From the NCBI GenBank assembly GCA_029262455.1, contig JAJCZJ010000004.1, positions 1-53,272 on the forward strand: a stretch of DNA of 53,272 bases. Direction: 5' to 3'. This document shows, one piece after another, positions 44,981-52,998 of the stretch. The position numbers and the translations under genes are program-made. How positions within the stretch are numbered: position 1 is the stretch's first letter; each line of letters opens with the position of its first letter. The notes under the pieces were generated by a model. That model was not told where the DNA came from. It saw nothing but the letters and a program-made list of their open reading frames with translations, and did not search any database. The DNA is from Deltaproteobacteria bacterium (lineage in GTDB: Bacteria > Desulfobacterota > Binatia > HRBIN30 > CADEER01).

Positions 44981-45895
44981 ATGGATAAGTCCGAACAGAT
45001 ATGGATGGACGGAGCGTTCGTCCCGTGGGATGAGGCGCAGGTTCACGTTCTGACCCACACTCTCCACTACGGTCTGGGCGCGTTCGAAGGCATCCGCTGC
45101 TACGACGGCCATCTCGGGCCGGCGATTTTTCGCCTGCCTGAGCATACCGAGCGATTGTTGGCTTCGGCGCACATTCTGGGAATGAAAATCCCGTTCTCTG
45201 CCGACCAAATATCGGAGGCCTGCGTCGAAACTGTCCGGGTGAACAACTTAAAATCGTGTTATATTCGCCCGCTGGCGTTTATCGGCGAAGGGGAGATGGG
45301 TCTCGCGGCCAAGACTAACCCGGTTCGTCTGATCATCGCAGCGTGGCCTTGGGGGTCCTATCTAGGGGAAGAGGGCGTTGAGAAGGGCATTCGAGTCCGG
45401 ACTTCCTCGTTTCAGCGCTTTCACGTCAACTCTCTAATGAGTCGCGCGAAAGCCGTTGGACACTACGTCAACTCGATCCTGGCAAGCCGCGAGGCGCGGG
45501 GTTCCGGATACGACGAAGCTCTACTGCTGGACTCGCAGGGCCTTGTGGCAGAAGGGAGCGGTGAGAATATCTTCATCGCACGCCACGGCGCGGTCAGGAC
45601 CCCGTTGTTGACCTCGGCGCTCTCTGGGATCACCCGAGACACCGTCCTGACTCTGCTCGCCGACCGCGGTGTAGCCGTGTCTGAGCAACAGTTCACCCGT
45701 GACGAGATCTACATCTCGGATGAGGCCTTCTTCACGGGAACGGCTGCTGAGATCACGCCAGTGCGCGAGATCGACGATCGCCAAGTCGGGGCCGGAATTC
45801 CGGGGCCCATCACCAAGCTTTTACAGGAAGATTACCGGCGCGCGACCCGCGGCGAGTTGGAAAATCATCGGGATTGGCTACAGGTAGTAGATTGA
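44981..45895 (+). CDS. ilvE: Branched-chain amino acid aminotransferase
   Basis: A 304-aa fold-type IV PLP enzyme that interconverts branched-chain amino acids and their 2-oxo acids. The N-terminus QIWMDGAFVPWDEAQVHVLT followed by HTLHYGLGAFEGIRCYDG is characteristic. The PLP Lys is in SRAKAVGHYVNS, and the phosphate-binding turn region includes EGSGENIF and SGITRDTVL. YISDEAFFTGTAAEITPV is the conserved C-terminal block. ATG 44981 has little ribosome-site sequence upstream, but the protein starts where family members do. It stands alone between the heptamer array and the secreted-paralog array. The reaction class is firm; D-amino-acid or aminodeoxychorismate activity is less likely given the motifs. 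Confidence 0.94.
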   Translation: MDKSEQIWMDGAFVPWDEAQVHVLTHTLHYGLGAFEGIRCYDGHLGPAIFRLPEHTERLLASAHILGMKIPFSADQISEACVETVRVNNLKSCYIRPLAFIGEGEMGLAAKTNPVRLIIAAWPWGSYLGEEGVEKGIRVRTSSFQRFHVNSLMSRAKAVGHYVNSILASREARGSGYDEALLLDSQGLVAEGSGENIFIARHGAVRTPLLTSALSGITRDTVLTLLADRGVAVSEQQFTRDEIYISDEAFFTGTAAEITPVREIDDRQVGAGIPGPITKLLQEDYRRATRGELENHRDWLQVVD

Positions 45896-45964
45896 CCTTA
45901 TTTGCCGCAAAATTGCTTGCGGCCGCATCTCCTGTATAAGAAGACCAGGCGGGGGCGTTTTTCC

Positions 45965-45994
45965 TTGACACGATCGGCGAGATTTCACTATAAG
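45965..45994 (+). promoter_or_regulatory. Sigma70 promoter of the first secreted paralog
   Basis: TTGACA (45965-45970), 18 bases, TATAAG (45989-45994). Start expected near 46001, with an approximately 80-base leader to ATG 46082. Its two hexamers are the same as in the promoter at 48913-48941. Confidence 0.75.
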
Positions 45995-46081
45995 CGACGG
46001 CACTTTGGGATTGGTGCGGCATTGCGGCTTCTGGCCTCGGCAAGTGGGCTTTTTGCGGTCTATCCGGTCTGTGGTGGCACG

Positions 46082-47248
46082 ATGAGGAGCGGTTCAAAAC
46101 AGCGGGCGAGCAGTGCAGTGCACGCGACTATAGCGGTCGCGGCGTTGGCGGTTTGCCTTTGTCCCAGTGCGATGTCGGCGCGCACGACCTCAGAGCTCCC
46201 GTCCTCGATCTTAGTTTTCCCGAAGGTTGTGGTCGATGGATCACGCGACACGTTCATCCAGATCAGCAACACGGCAAATTCGGTCGTCCACGCACATTGT
46301 GTCTACGTCAATGCGTATCCGGAGTGTGTCGACCAGAGCGGCGACTGTGTTCTCGGTACCTGCACGCGTTGCGAGGACCGATGGCAGGAGCTCGATTTCA
46401 ACATCAGTCTGACGAAGCAGCAACCGACCCACTGGGGGGTATCCCTCGGTCGTCTGCAGTCCGATGGGCCGACGTGTCGGTTCAATACCTCCGAATACAA
46501 CTGTTACTCGGCCGGGCTTCCGTCGCTCGGCCGGATACCGCCGGTCGCGAGCAGGTTTCGCGGTGAGCTCCGTTGCATCGAAGTCGATCAGTCCGGCGCG
46601 CCGATCAGTGGCAACCACTTGAAGGGTGAGGCGACCATTATCTCGAACGACGGCGACGCGAGTAAGTACAACGCAATAGGCATTTTGGGCGAGCCGTTCA
46701 CCAATAACGGAGACAACACCCTCTGCATGGGGGGAGAGCCCTCGGCTTCATGCCCCACCGGTGCAGAATACCAAGGATGCCCGGCGCGATACATGATTCC
46801 TCACTTTTCAGCGAAGGCGGACAACCCGGTGTTCGGCCCCACGTCGCAGGTCCGAACGGAGCTGACGGTCGTTCCGTGTCGAGTCAACTATGAACTCGCC
46901 AGCTTGGACCTGACGAGCGTCACATTGCAGTTCATTGCGACGAACGAGCTCGAGCAGTCTTTCTCGGCTTCCCATCGGTTCCAGTGTTGGGACAGTTTTT
47001 TCTTGGATGTGGTGCACCCTATTTTTAGTGTCGGCGTACTGCAGACGCGGCTGGTCCAGACAATGGTACGACCGGTCGTTCGTTCGAGTGGTCCGCCGTC
47101 CGGGGTGATGGTCATCGGCGAGGACCACCACGCCTTGGAGACTGGAGCCACGGCTCGGTCAGCCTACAACGTTCATGAAATTGGCAATCTCGACGAAGAT
47201 TCTGGTTTTGTCGGGAGCGAGCTGATTATCTTACCGGCAGGGCCCTAG
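46082..47248 (+). CDS. Secreted paralog 1 of a five-member unknown family
   Basis: A 388-aa exported protein with a signal peptide ending AMSA (near residue 32). After it comes SSILVFPKVVVDGSRDTFIQ, then NTANSVVHAHCVYVNA, a beta-sandwich-like start shared by all five paralogs. Other shared blocks are DFNISLTKQQPTHW, FRGELRCIEVDQSG, HLKGEATII, KYNAIGILG, CMGG, GAEYQGCP, TVVPCR, LQFIATNELEQSFSAS and the end LIILPAGP. A Cys pair region CVDQSGDCVLGTCTRC lies after the first conserved Cys. No known domain name fits. It is closest to paralog 3. ATG 46082 follows a leader from a strong promoter; the next paralog starts 3 bases after the stop, so they are co-transcribed. Confidence 0.75.
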   Translation: MRSGSKQRASSAVHATIAVAALAVCLCPSAMSARTTSELPSSILVFPKVVVDGSRDTFIQISNTANSVVHAHCVYVNAYPECVDQSGDCVLGTCTRCEDRWQELDFNISLTKQQPTHWGVSLGRLQSDGPTCRFNTSEYNCYSAGLPSLGRIPPVASRFRGELRCIEVDQSGAPISGNHLKGEATIISNDGDASKYNAIGILGEPFTNNGDNTLCMGGEPSASCPTGAEYQGCPARYMIPHFSAKADNPVFGPTSQVRTELTVVPCRVNYELASLDLTSVTLQFIATNELEQSFSASHRFQCWDSFFLDVVHPIFSVGVLQTRLVQTMVRPVVRSSGPPSGVMVIGEDHHALETGATARSAYNVHEIGNLDEDSGFVGSELIILPAGP

Positions 47249-47250
47249 GG

Positions 47251-48873
47251 ATGTTGCACACTTTTTCGAGGCTAATCTTGCCGGTTCTTCTGCTCGCCGG
47301 CGGGCTATTCTTGGCGCCGGCGACCGCCGAAATTCTGTCCGATGGGCCGGCGGCGATCGTCGTTTTTCCAAAGATCTTGATCCACACAAATGACGAGACC
47401 GGGAGTCGGCTCGACACCTTTATCTCGCTTAGTAACGTCTCCCAGGAGCCGATCAACGTACTTTGCTATTACGTCAACGCAACGCCGGAGTGTGACATCG
47501 AAGGCCCGGACCGCAGTTGTTTTCCTGTCAACACGTGCAGTCCGGGGCGCTGCTTGCCGAAATGGAAGCAGACTGACTTTCGATTTCGGCTAACGCGCGA
47601 GCAGCCCACCGGCTGGTTGGCGTCGGTCGGCTCAGGGGTTGGTTGTAATCGGAGCGGTATTTGTGCCGGAGACGGCGTGACGGAGTGCTGCTCGTCGATC
47701 GTCAACGGCAACTGTGGTCTCCTTGCCGAATGCGCGGATGGTAGCAGGTGTGTAACGCCACCGTGTTTTCCGCTCGATGGGGATCCGGTCGGACATCTCG
47801 GTCAGACAAACGAAAACAGCGCCATTCCGCCCGCTCCCGAAGACCCGTTTATCGGTGAACTCAAGTGCATCGCGGTCGACGAAACCGGTGCGCCGACCGA
47901 CCGGAACGATCTAATTGGTCGCGCGCATATCAGCTATGTCGACGAGGACCGTGATTATGTCGATGTCGGTGCGTACAACCCGATCGGGTTTCCGGCGATT
48001 GATAGCGCCAACAATCGCAACCTGACCCTCGTGTTGGGTGGACCGACAGGCGATGATCCGGGCGGCAATCCGGCCGATGCTGAGTGCTTGGCGGCTCAAC
48101 CCTCTACCTGCGCGGAGTACAGTGGTTGCCCCAATATCCTCATTCTCGACCACTACTTCGACGGCGCGATCGATCCCCAGATTGCCAACATCTGCCTTCC
48201 GACCGACACGTGCTCGGTCACCGGTCAGGACTGTGTGACGAATGCCGACTGCACGACGAACCTGTGTGATGCGATGAGCGGCACTTGTACGGTCACCGGG
48301 CACCCCTGCGGAGACGACACGGCCTGCGAGAACACATGCAACCTGATCGAGCAGCAGTGCGAGCTCTCTCGCTCGGGGTGCTCCGAAGACGCAGACTGCG
48401 AAGCGGCGTCGCTTGAGATTCGGCTGACGACTGAGATTACGATGGTCCCGTGCACCCAGGACTTCGAAGAGGGCCAGGATGGAGCCGGCTCCATCACGAC
48501 TGTCCAATTTTTGGTTTTTAACGAGTTTGAGCAGAGGTTCTCGACCAGCAACTCACTTGATTGTTTCAAGGAGATTCCGCTGTCGAATGTGGACACGATT
48601 GAGTCCCGCCTCTCGATCTTCAGCGCGGGCGTAGGTGGCACGCTGACGGGCCAAACGCGGATGCGGGGCGTGATTGCTACGTCGCCGGGTAGCAAACCGG
48701 GTGGCAATGCGCTATTGGCCGTAGCCGAGGAGTTTCGGTGCGCAGGGCCGATCTGGGAATTCCCGGACTGTAACTACGTAAATACCGAGAATCTGGTCAG
48801 TTCTGCGGCGAAAAACGTGCATTTCCAGGGGCGGAGGCCTCAGAGCGACTATATTTATCTGCCTTTACAATGA
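47251..48873 (+). CDS. Secreted paralog 2, with large Cys-rich insertion
   Basis: A 540-aa member of the paralog family, the longest. The signal peptide ends ATA (near residue 26). The core motifs are present (AAIVVFPKILIH, YVNATPEC, TDFRFRLTREQPTGW, FIGELKCIAVDETG, YNPIGF, LVLGG, EYSGCPNILILDHYFDG, TVQFLVFNEFEQRFSTSNS, YIYLPLQ). Compared with the others it has two extra Cys-rich stretches: one around residues 130-175 and one of about 70 residues (about 315-390) with the repeating pattern C-x6-C-x4-DC as in CSVTGQDCVTNADC. This pattern also occurs in the giant protein at 27411. It follows paralog 1 after a 2-base gap. Function unknown. Confidence 0.75.
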   Translation: MLHTFSRLILPVLLLAGGLFLAPATAEILSDGPAAIVVFPKILIHTNDETGSRLDTFISLSNVSQEPINVLCYYVNATPECDIEGPDRSCFPVNTCSPGRCLPKWKQTDFRFRLTREQPTGWLASVGSGVGCNRSGICAGDGVTECCSSIVNGNCGLLAECADGSRCVTPPCFPLDGDPVGHLGQTNENSAIPPAPEDPFIGELKCIAVDETGAPTDRNDLIGRAHISYVDEDRDYVDVGAYNPIGFPAIDSANNRNLTLVLGGPTGDDPGGNPADAECLAAQPSTCAEYSGCPNILILDHYFDGAIDPQIANICLPTDTCSVTGQDCVTNADCTTNLCDAMSGTCTVTGHPCGDDTACENTCNLIEQQCELSRSGCSEDADCEAASLEIRLTTEITMVPCTQDFEEGQDGAGSITTVQFLVFNEFEQRFSTSNSLDCFKEIPLSNVDTIESRLSIFSAGVGGTLTGQTRMRGVIATSPGSKPGGNALLAVAEEFRCAGPIWEFPDCNYVNTENLVSSAAKNVHFQGRRPQSDYIYLPLQ

Positions 48874-48912
48874 ACTTAGGAGAGCCGCCGGCTCAAACGC
48901 TCCCGTTTTGAC

Positions 48913-48941
48913 TTGACATCGAGCGGGAGCGTCGATATAAG
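48913..48941 (+). promoter_or_regulatory. Sigma70 promoter of secreted paralog 3
   Basis: TTGACA (48913-48918), 17 bases, TATAAG (48936-48941). Start expected near 48948, about 80 bases before ATG 49029, the same leader length as for paralog 1. A relative of the promoter at 45965. Confidence 0.8.
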
Positions 48942-49028
48942 GCCGGCACTTGTGTAGTAAGGTGAATCTCCGCCACGGTTACAACGACGCATCTGGTGTT
49001 GGCGGTAGGTATCGAAAGGAGGAGGCAA

Positions 49029-50228
49029 ATGCGTAGGCATCGAGGGCGAGTGGGGCTCATGGCGACGGCGCTCGTGGGCGTACTGGTCAGCGGCGCTTCG
49101 GCCGACATTGTGACGGAAAGAAGCGCTTCGGTGCTGGTATTTCCGAAGGTTATTGCCAATGGGACGAGGGACACGCTGATTCAAATCACGAATACCTCAA
49201 ATTCAATGGTACATGCGCACTGCTTCTACGTGAACGCAGCGCCGACCTTCCGTGATTTACCACCCGATCCGATTGAAAATCCGCCTTTGTGGCAGGAGAT
49301 CGACTTTGACATCTGGCTGACGAAACAACAGCCGACATATTGGCGCGCATCGACGGGTCGTCAGGTAGACGCAGACGACTCGCCATGTGACTTTGTCACG
49401 GGACGCAACGAGTGTCCGAACGCTGGTCTCGACCCAGGCTTTGTTCCGCCCTTGGTCGAGGACTTCGTCGGGGAGCTCAAGTGTGTCGAGACGGACCAGA
49501 CGGGTGCACCGATCAGTGGTAATCATCTCAAAGGTGAAGCAACTGTGATCACCTTCGACGTCTGTGTCGCTGATAAATCTACCGAGGATCCGGCAGATGG
49601 CGCGTGTGCGGTGACTGGGTCGTCGTGTGTTGCGAACGATGCCGCTCCGCAGTGTACGGAAGATTTCGACAGCGCGAAGTATAACGCGATAGGTGTTATC
49701 GGAAACGAGTTCAACAATGGCGACTCGGTCCTTTGTCTCGGCGGTCAGCCGAACGACGATTGTCAGGACGGGGCGGAGTACAACGGGTGTCCGCAGTTCT
49801 GGCGCTTGAATCACTTCGCCACGGACGCCGAGAATCCGGTGTACGGTGAGGGATCGTCGGTGGACACGAGTATCACTGCTGTTCCGTGTACGCAGAACTT
49901 CGAAACCCAGATTCCTTCTGACGTAACTTTGCAGATGGTCACCTGGGATGAGTTCGAGACGCCATTCTCGTCGAGTTATCAGTTCACTTGTTGGACTGAT
50001 GTTGACTTGACCGAAATCTCGAATGTGTTCAACTCTCCGCGTGGTAGCACTTATATGCACACGCAGATCCGATCCACGGATGCGACGGCGGGTGTGATGC
50101 TGGTCGCAACCGAATCACATCGCGAGAGCGAAGATGGTCGGACCGGTAGCGCATCGTTCAATGTTCATCACGAGGGCACGCGGGCCGGTCAGGATCTGAT
50201 CACGATTCCGGCGGAGCAGCTCCAGTAG
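49029..50228 (+). CDS. Secreted paralog 3
   Basis: A 399-aa exported member of the family, closest to paralog 1 (KVIANGTRDTLIQITNTSNS and DQTGAPISGNHLKGEATVI are nearly the same). The signal peptide ends ASADI near residue 26. Unlike the others it lacks the Cys cluster after the first HCFYVNA block, which is replaced by a proline-rich link DLPPDPIENPPLW. It has instead a separate Cys-rich insert in the middle (VCVADKS then CAVTGSSC). ATG 49029 has a near-perfect ribosome site (AAGGAGGAGG). The end is DLITIPAEQLQ, a variant of the LP ending. Paralog 4 starts 41 bases on. Confidence 0.75.
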   Translation: MRRHRGRVGLMATALVGVLVSGASADIVTERSASVLVFPKVIANGTRDTLIQITNTSNSMVHAHCFYVNAAPTFRDLPPDPIENPPLWQEIDFDIWLTKQQPTYWRASTGRQVDADDSPCDFVTGRNECPNAGLDPGFVPPLVEDFVGELKCVETDQTGAPISGNHLKGEATVITFDVCVADKSTEDPADGACAVTGSSCVANDAAPQCTEDFDSAKYNAIGVIGNEFNNGDSVLCLGGQPNDDCQDGAEYNGCPQFWRLNHFATDAENPVYGEGSSVDTSITAVPCTQNFETQIPSDVTLQMVTWDEFETPFSSSYQFTCWTDVDLTEISNVFNSPRGSTYMHTQIRSTDATAGVMLVATESHRESEDGRTGSASFNVHHEGTRAGQDLITIPAEQLQ

Positions 50229-50269
50229 CGGTTCGCCACTGGAATTGTTGAGCGGAGAGGAATCTGGAG

Positions 50270-51406
50270 ATGAGAAATATGACTAAAGCGGTTTTTCTTG
50301 GAACGGCCCTGGCTCTTGCAATGAGTGCAGTGTCGGTCCAGGCAGACGTAGTTTCCGATCGGGCTGCGGCAATCCTGATCTGGCCGGATGTGAAATATGC
50401 GTCGGGTAATTTGCCGGCGATGAATCCTGTCACCCCGGTCGATACAATCCTGCAGGTTACGAATACCTCGTCGGAGCCAATTCTGTTGCACTGCTTCTAC
50501 GAGAATGCGAATTCGCACTGCTCCAACAATAACCAAGTTTGTGTTGAGGCGAGCGACTGTTGTGACACTTCGACCGGTTGCGGCACTTGCGACGCAGGTT
50601 GGTTGGAGACGGACTTCCGAATCCGACTGACACCTCGTCAGCCGTTGGGCTGGAACGCGAGTTCCGGACTATCCGACTTCCCGCTCGATGGTTCGAACGG
50701 TGAGACGGGAATCGGCGGAGCCAGTAATGCCGGCTCGCGTATCCCGCCAGTGTCAGAGGATCCGTATACCGGTGCTTTGAAGTGCATCTCGATCAACGAC
50801 GACGGCACACCGACTGATCGCAATGCGGTCAAGGGCGAGGCGACGGCCATTTATTCAAATGGCGATGTCTCGAAGCACAATGCGGTCGGGATCTTGGCCT
50901 TAGAAGGTGCTGTCAACGAGGACAACGAGCTTGTCCTCGGTGGCGGTGAGGCTGAGTACAACGGTTGTTCAAACTTTCTGATCGTCAACCACATGTTCGA
51001 CCTCGGTGTGCACCCGATTCTTGAGGATGAGGGTATCACGACTCTGAGCAACATCGTGTTGGTTCCGTGTACGCAGGATTTGCTGCGACAGGTTCCTGGT
51101 AGTGCGGTGGTTCAGTTTCTTGTTTACAACGAATTCGAACAGCGTTTCTCGACGAGCCGGACCGCCGACTGTAAGGCGGATTGGCAGATCTCGGAAATCG
51201 ACACCGTTGACCCCAAGCGATCAATCTTCAGTGCTGGGGTCTCCGGAACTTTGGTCGGGCAGTCTCGGCTGAATCCGATTGGTAGTGGCTTGGTTGGGAT
51301 TGCGAACGAGTCGATATTGAATGGCGAGTCCGTGAACACTCGATCTTCTTTCAACATTCACCTGCAAGGTGACAGGGCCGAAGCGGATATCATCACTCTG
51401 CCGTAA
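50270..51406 (+). CDS. Secreted paralog 4
   Basis: A 378-aa exported protein, the shortest of the family. The signal peptide ends VQA near residue 25. It carries SDRAAAILIWPDVKYA, with Trp where paralogs 1-3 have Phe, then HCFYENANSHC and a Cys cluster (CVEASDCCDTSTGCGTC) before GWLETDFRIRLTPRQPLGW. The other blocks follow (GALKCISINDDG, KHNAVGILALEGAVNEDNEL, YNGCSNFLIVNHMFD, VPCTQD, FLVYNEFEQRFSTSR, IFSAGVSGTLVGQSRL) and the end is ADIITLP. It is nearest to paralog 5. A strong terminator 37 bases behind the stop closes the unit of paralogs 3 and 4. Confidence 0.75.
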   Translation: MRNMTKAVFLGTALALAMSAVSVQADVVSDRAAAILIWPDVKYASGNLPAMNPVTPVDTILQVTNTSSEPILLHCFYENANSHCSNNNQVCVEASDCCDTSTGCGTCDAGWLETDFRIRLTPRQPLGWNASSGLSDFPLDGSNGETGIGGASNAGSRIPPVSEDPYTGALKCISINDDGTPTDRNAVKGEATAIYSNGDVSKHNAVGILALEGAVNEDNELVLGGGEAEYNGCSNFLIVNHMFDLGVHPILEDEGITTLSNIVLVPCTQDLLRQVPGSAVVQFLVYNEFEQRFSTSRTADCKADWQISEIDTVDPKRSIFSAGVSGTLVGQSRLNPIGSGLVGIANESILNGESVNTRSSFNIHLQGDRAEADIITLP

Positions 51407-51442
51407 CTGAGCAGCATCCGATAAAGCTCTGAGTGAGAGTTT

Positions 51443-51480
51443 GAGGGCGGACGCGGTTGCGTGTCCGCCCTCTTTTTTTT
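51443..51480 (+). terminator. Rho-independent terminator after paralog 4
   Basis: Stem GAGGGCGGAC / GTCCGCCCTC (51443-51452 and 51463-51472), extended by inner pairs around a GTTG loop, followed by eight T. Strong canonical terminator. Confidence 0.92.
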
Positions 51481-51551
51481 GATCGACGATGGTTGCGTAT
51501 CCGAGCTACTATTTTGTAGTTGTGGGATATTGAAGGGACGGAGGAAGTCCG

Positions 51552-52859
51552 ATGAGGATTCGCGCGAGGCGAATGGTTGTTAGTTTCCTAGGGGCGGTTT
51601 TCCTGTGCATCGTCGCAGGGGCGGCGTCTGGCGATGTGGTCTCTGACCAGGGCGCGGCGATATTGATTTGGCCGGACGTAGTGGCGATAGGCGACGACGC
51701 GATCGGAGCGATTGGTGTCGACACGATCGTGCAGCTGACGAACACTTCATCGGAGCCGATTAGCGCGCACTGCTTTTATGAGAATGCGAACTATCATTGC
51801 CGCGATACGGGTGATGTGTGTGTGTTCGCGCAACAGTGCTGTTCGGATGACGGGTGCTCCATTTGCGAGCCGGGCTGGATCGAGACAGACTTCCGTGTGC
51901 GGCTGACGCCGAGGCAACCGATCGGTTGGAGCGCCTTGGATGGAATGGGGCGCGATGACGTGCCGTTGTCAGGGGCCGCAGGGGAGACGGGAATCGGCGG
52001 CAGCAGCAACGCCGGAATGAATATTCCGCCGTTGTCCGAGCGTATATACAACGGTTCGTTGCGATGTGTCGCGACGAACACGGACGGAAGCCCCAGTGAC
52101 CGCAATGTCTTGATTGGCGAGTCGACGCGGGTGCAGTCAATCATGGGCCGTATCGCGACCGTCGCGAAACACAACGCCATCGGTGTCAAGGCGATCGAAG
52201 GAGCGGTCAATGAGGATCGCGAGTTGGTGTTGGGGGGCGGCGACGCCGAGTATGAAGGTTGTCCCGAGGTTCTGATCGTCAACCACCTGTTTGATGGGGT
52301 AGAAGATCCGATTGCGGGGGATGCAATCGGATTGAGGGATGGCGACGGGGACGACGACGACGACGAGGAGTTGGCGGTCACTTCCGGCTTTGGCGGACCG
52401 CGTATCGGCGTTGGAACCAGACTGACGTTGGTGCCGTGTACACAGGATTGGTTGCGGCAAATTCCCGGTCGCGCTGTTGTCCAGTATTTGGTGTACAACG
52501 AGTTCGAGCAGCGCTTCTCGACGAGTCGGAGTGTCGATTGCAAGTTCGAGTCGTTTCTCTCCTCGATTGATACCACCGACCGCAATAGGTCGATCTTCAG
52601 TGCAGGGGTTTCTGGGACCGTGGTCGGGCAGTCGCGGCTGCGATCGATCGGCAGCGGGCTCGTAGGTGTTGCCGCAGAGTTCCGAGGGCGGTTGGCCGAC
52701 GGCGCGACGGCGAGCGGCGGATTGACGAATATCATCAAGGTCGTCGGCGGGGGAAGCCCTGTCTTCAGTCTTATTGAGGGCTTGTTTGGCGATTCGTCGG
52801 ACTTCAACATTCATCAGCAGGGCGATAGATCCGAAGCGGACGTGATGACGCTGCCTTAA
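51552..52859 (+). CDS. Secreted paralog 5, with acidic insertion
   Basis: A 435-aa exported member, nearest to paralog 4: SDQGAAILIWPDVVA, HCFYENANYHC, CVFAQQCCSDDGCSIC, GWIETDFRVRLTPRQPIGW, GETGIGGSSNAG and YLVYNEFEQRFSTSR. The signal peptide ends ASGD near residue 27. It has a run of Asp (DGDGDDDDDEE) after the NHLFDG block, and an extra segment of about 30 residues (TASGGLTNIIKVVGGGSPVF) before the final FNIHQQGDRSEADVMTLP. GGAGGAA lies just before ATG 51552. It has its own unit between two terminators, although no convincing promoter hexamers are visible in the 70 bases upstream. Confidence 0.75.
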   Translation: MRIRARRMVVSFLGAVFLCIVAGAASGDVVSDQGAAILIWPDVVAIGDDAIGAIGVDTIVQLTNTSSEPISAHCFYENANYHCRDTGDVCVFAQQCCSDDGCSICEPGWIETDFRVRLTPRQPIGWSALDGMGRDDVPLSGAAGETGIGGSSNAGMNIPPLSERIYNGSLRCVATNTDGSPSDRNVLIGESTRVQSIMGRIATVAKHNAIGVKAIEGAVNEDRELVLGGGDAEYEGCPEVLIVNHLFDGVEDPIAGDAIGLRDGDGDDDDDEELAVTSGFGGPRIGVGTRLTLVPCTQDWLRQIPGRAVVQYLVYNEFEQRFSTSRSVDCKFESFLSSIDTTDRNRSIFSAGVSGTVVGQSRLRSIGSGLVGVAAEFRGRLADGATASGGLTNIIKVVGGGSPVFSLIEGLFGDSSDFNIHQQGDRSEADVMTLP

Positions 52860-52882
52860 CGGGACTAGGGAGAAATTCAAAA

Positions 52883-52911
52883 GGGGATGGCGCAGGCCAT
52901 CCCCTTTTTTT
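52883..52911 (+). terminator. Rho-independent terminator after paralog 5
   Basis: Stem GGGGATGGC / GCCATCCCC (52883-52891 and 52896-52904) with a GCAG loop and seven T. It lies 24 bases behind the stop of paralog 5. Confidence 0.92.
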
Positions 52912-52998
52912 GTTTGGAGTATCGCGTCCCGGCGCAATCAATTGTGTCCGCGCACAACCATCCCGCGAAGCCGCACATCGGAGTCCGGGGTGATGCTC

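Noticed and set aside
51480-51551. Promoter of secreted paralog 5
   Set aside because: TACTAT is a fair -10, but no -35 hexamer is found at 15-19 bases, so I did not list it.
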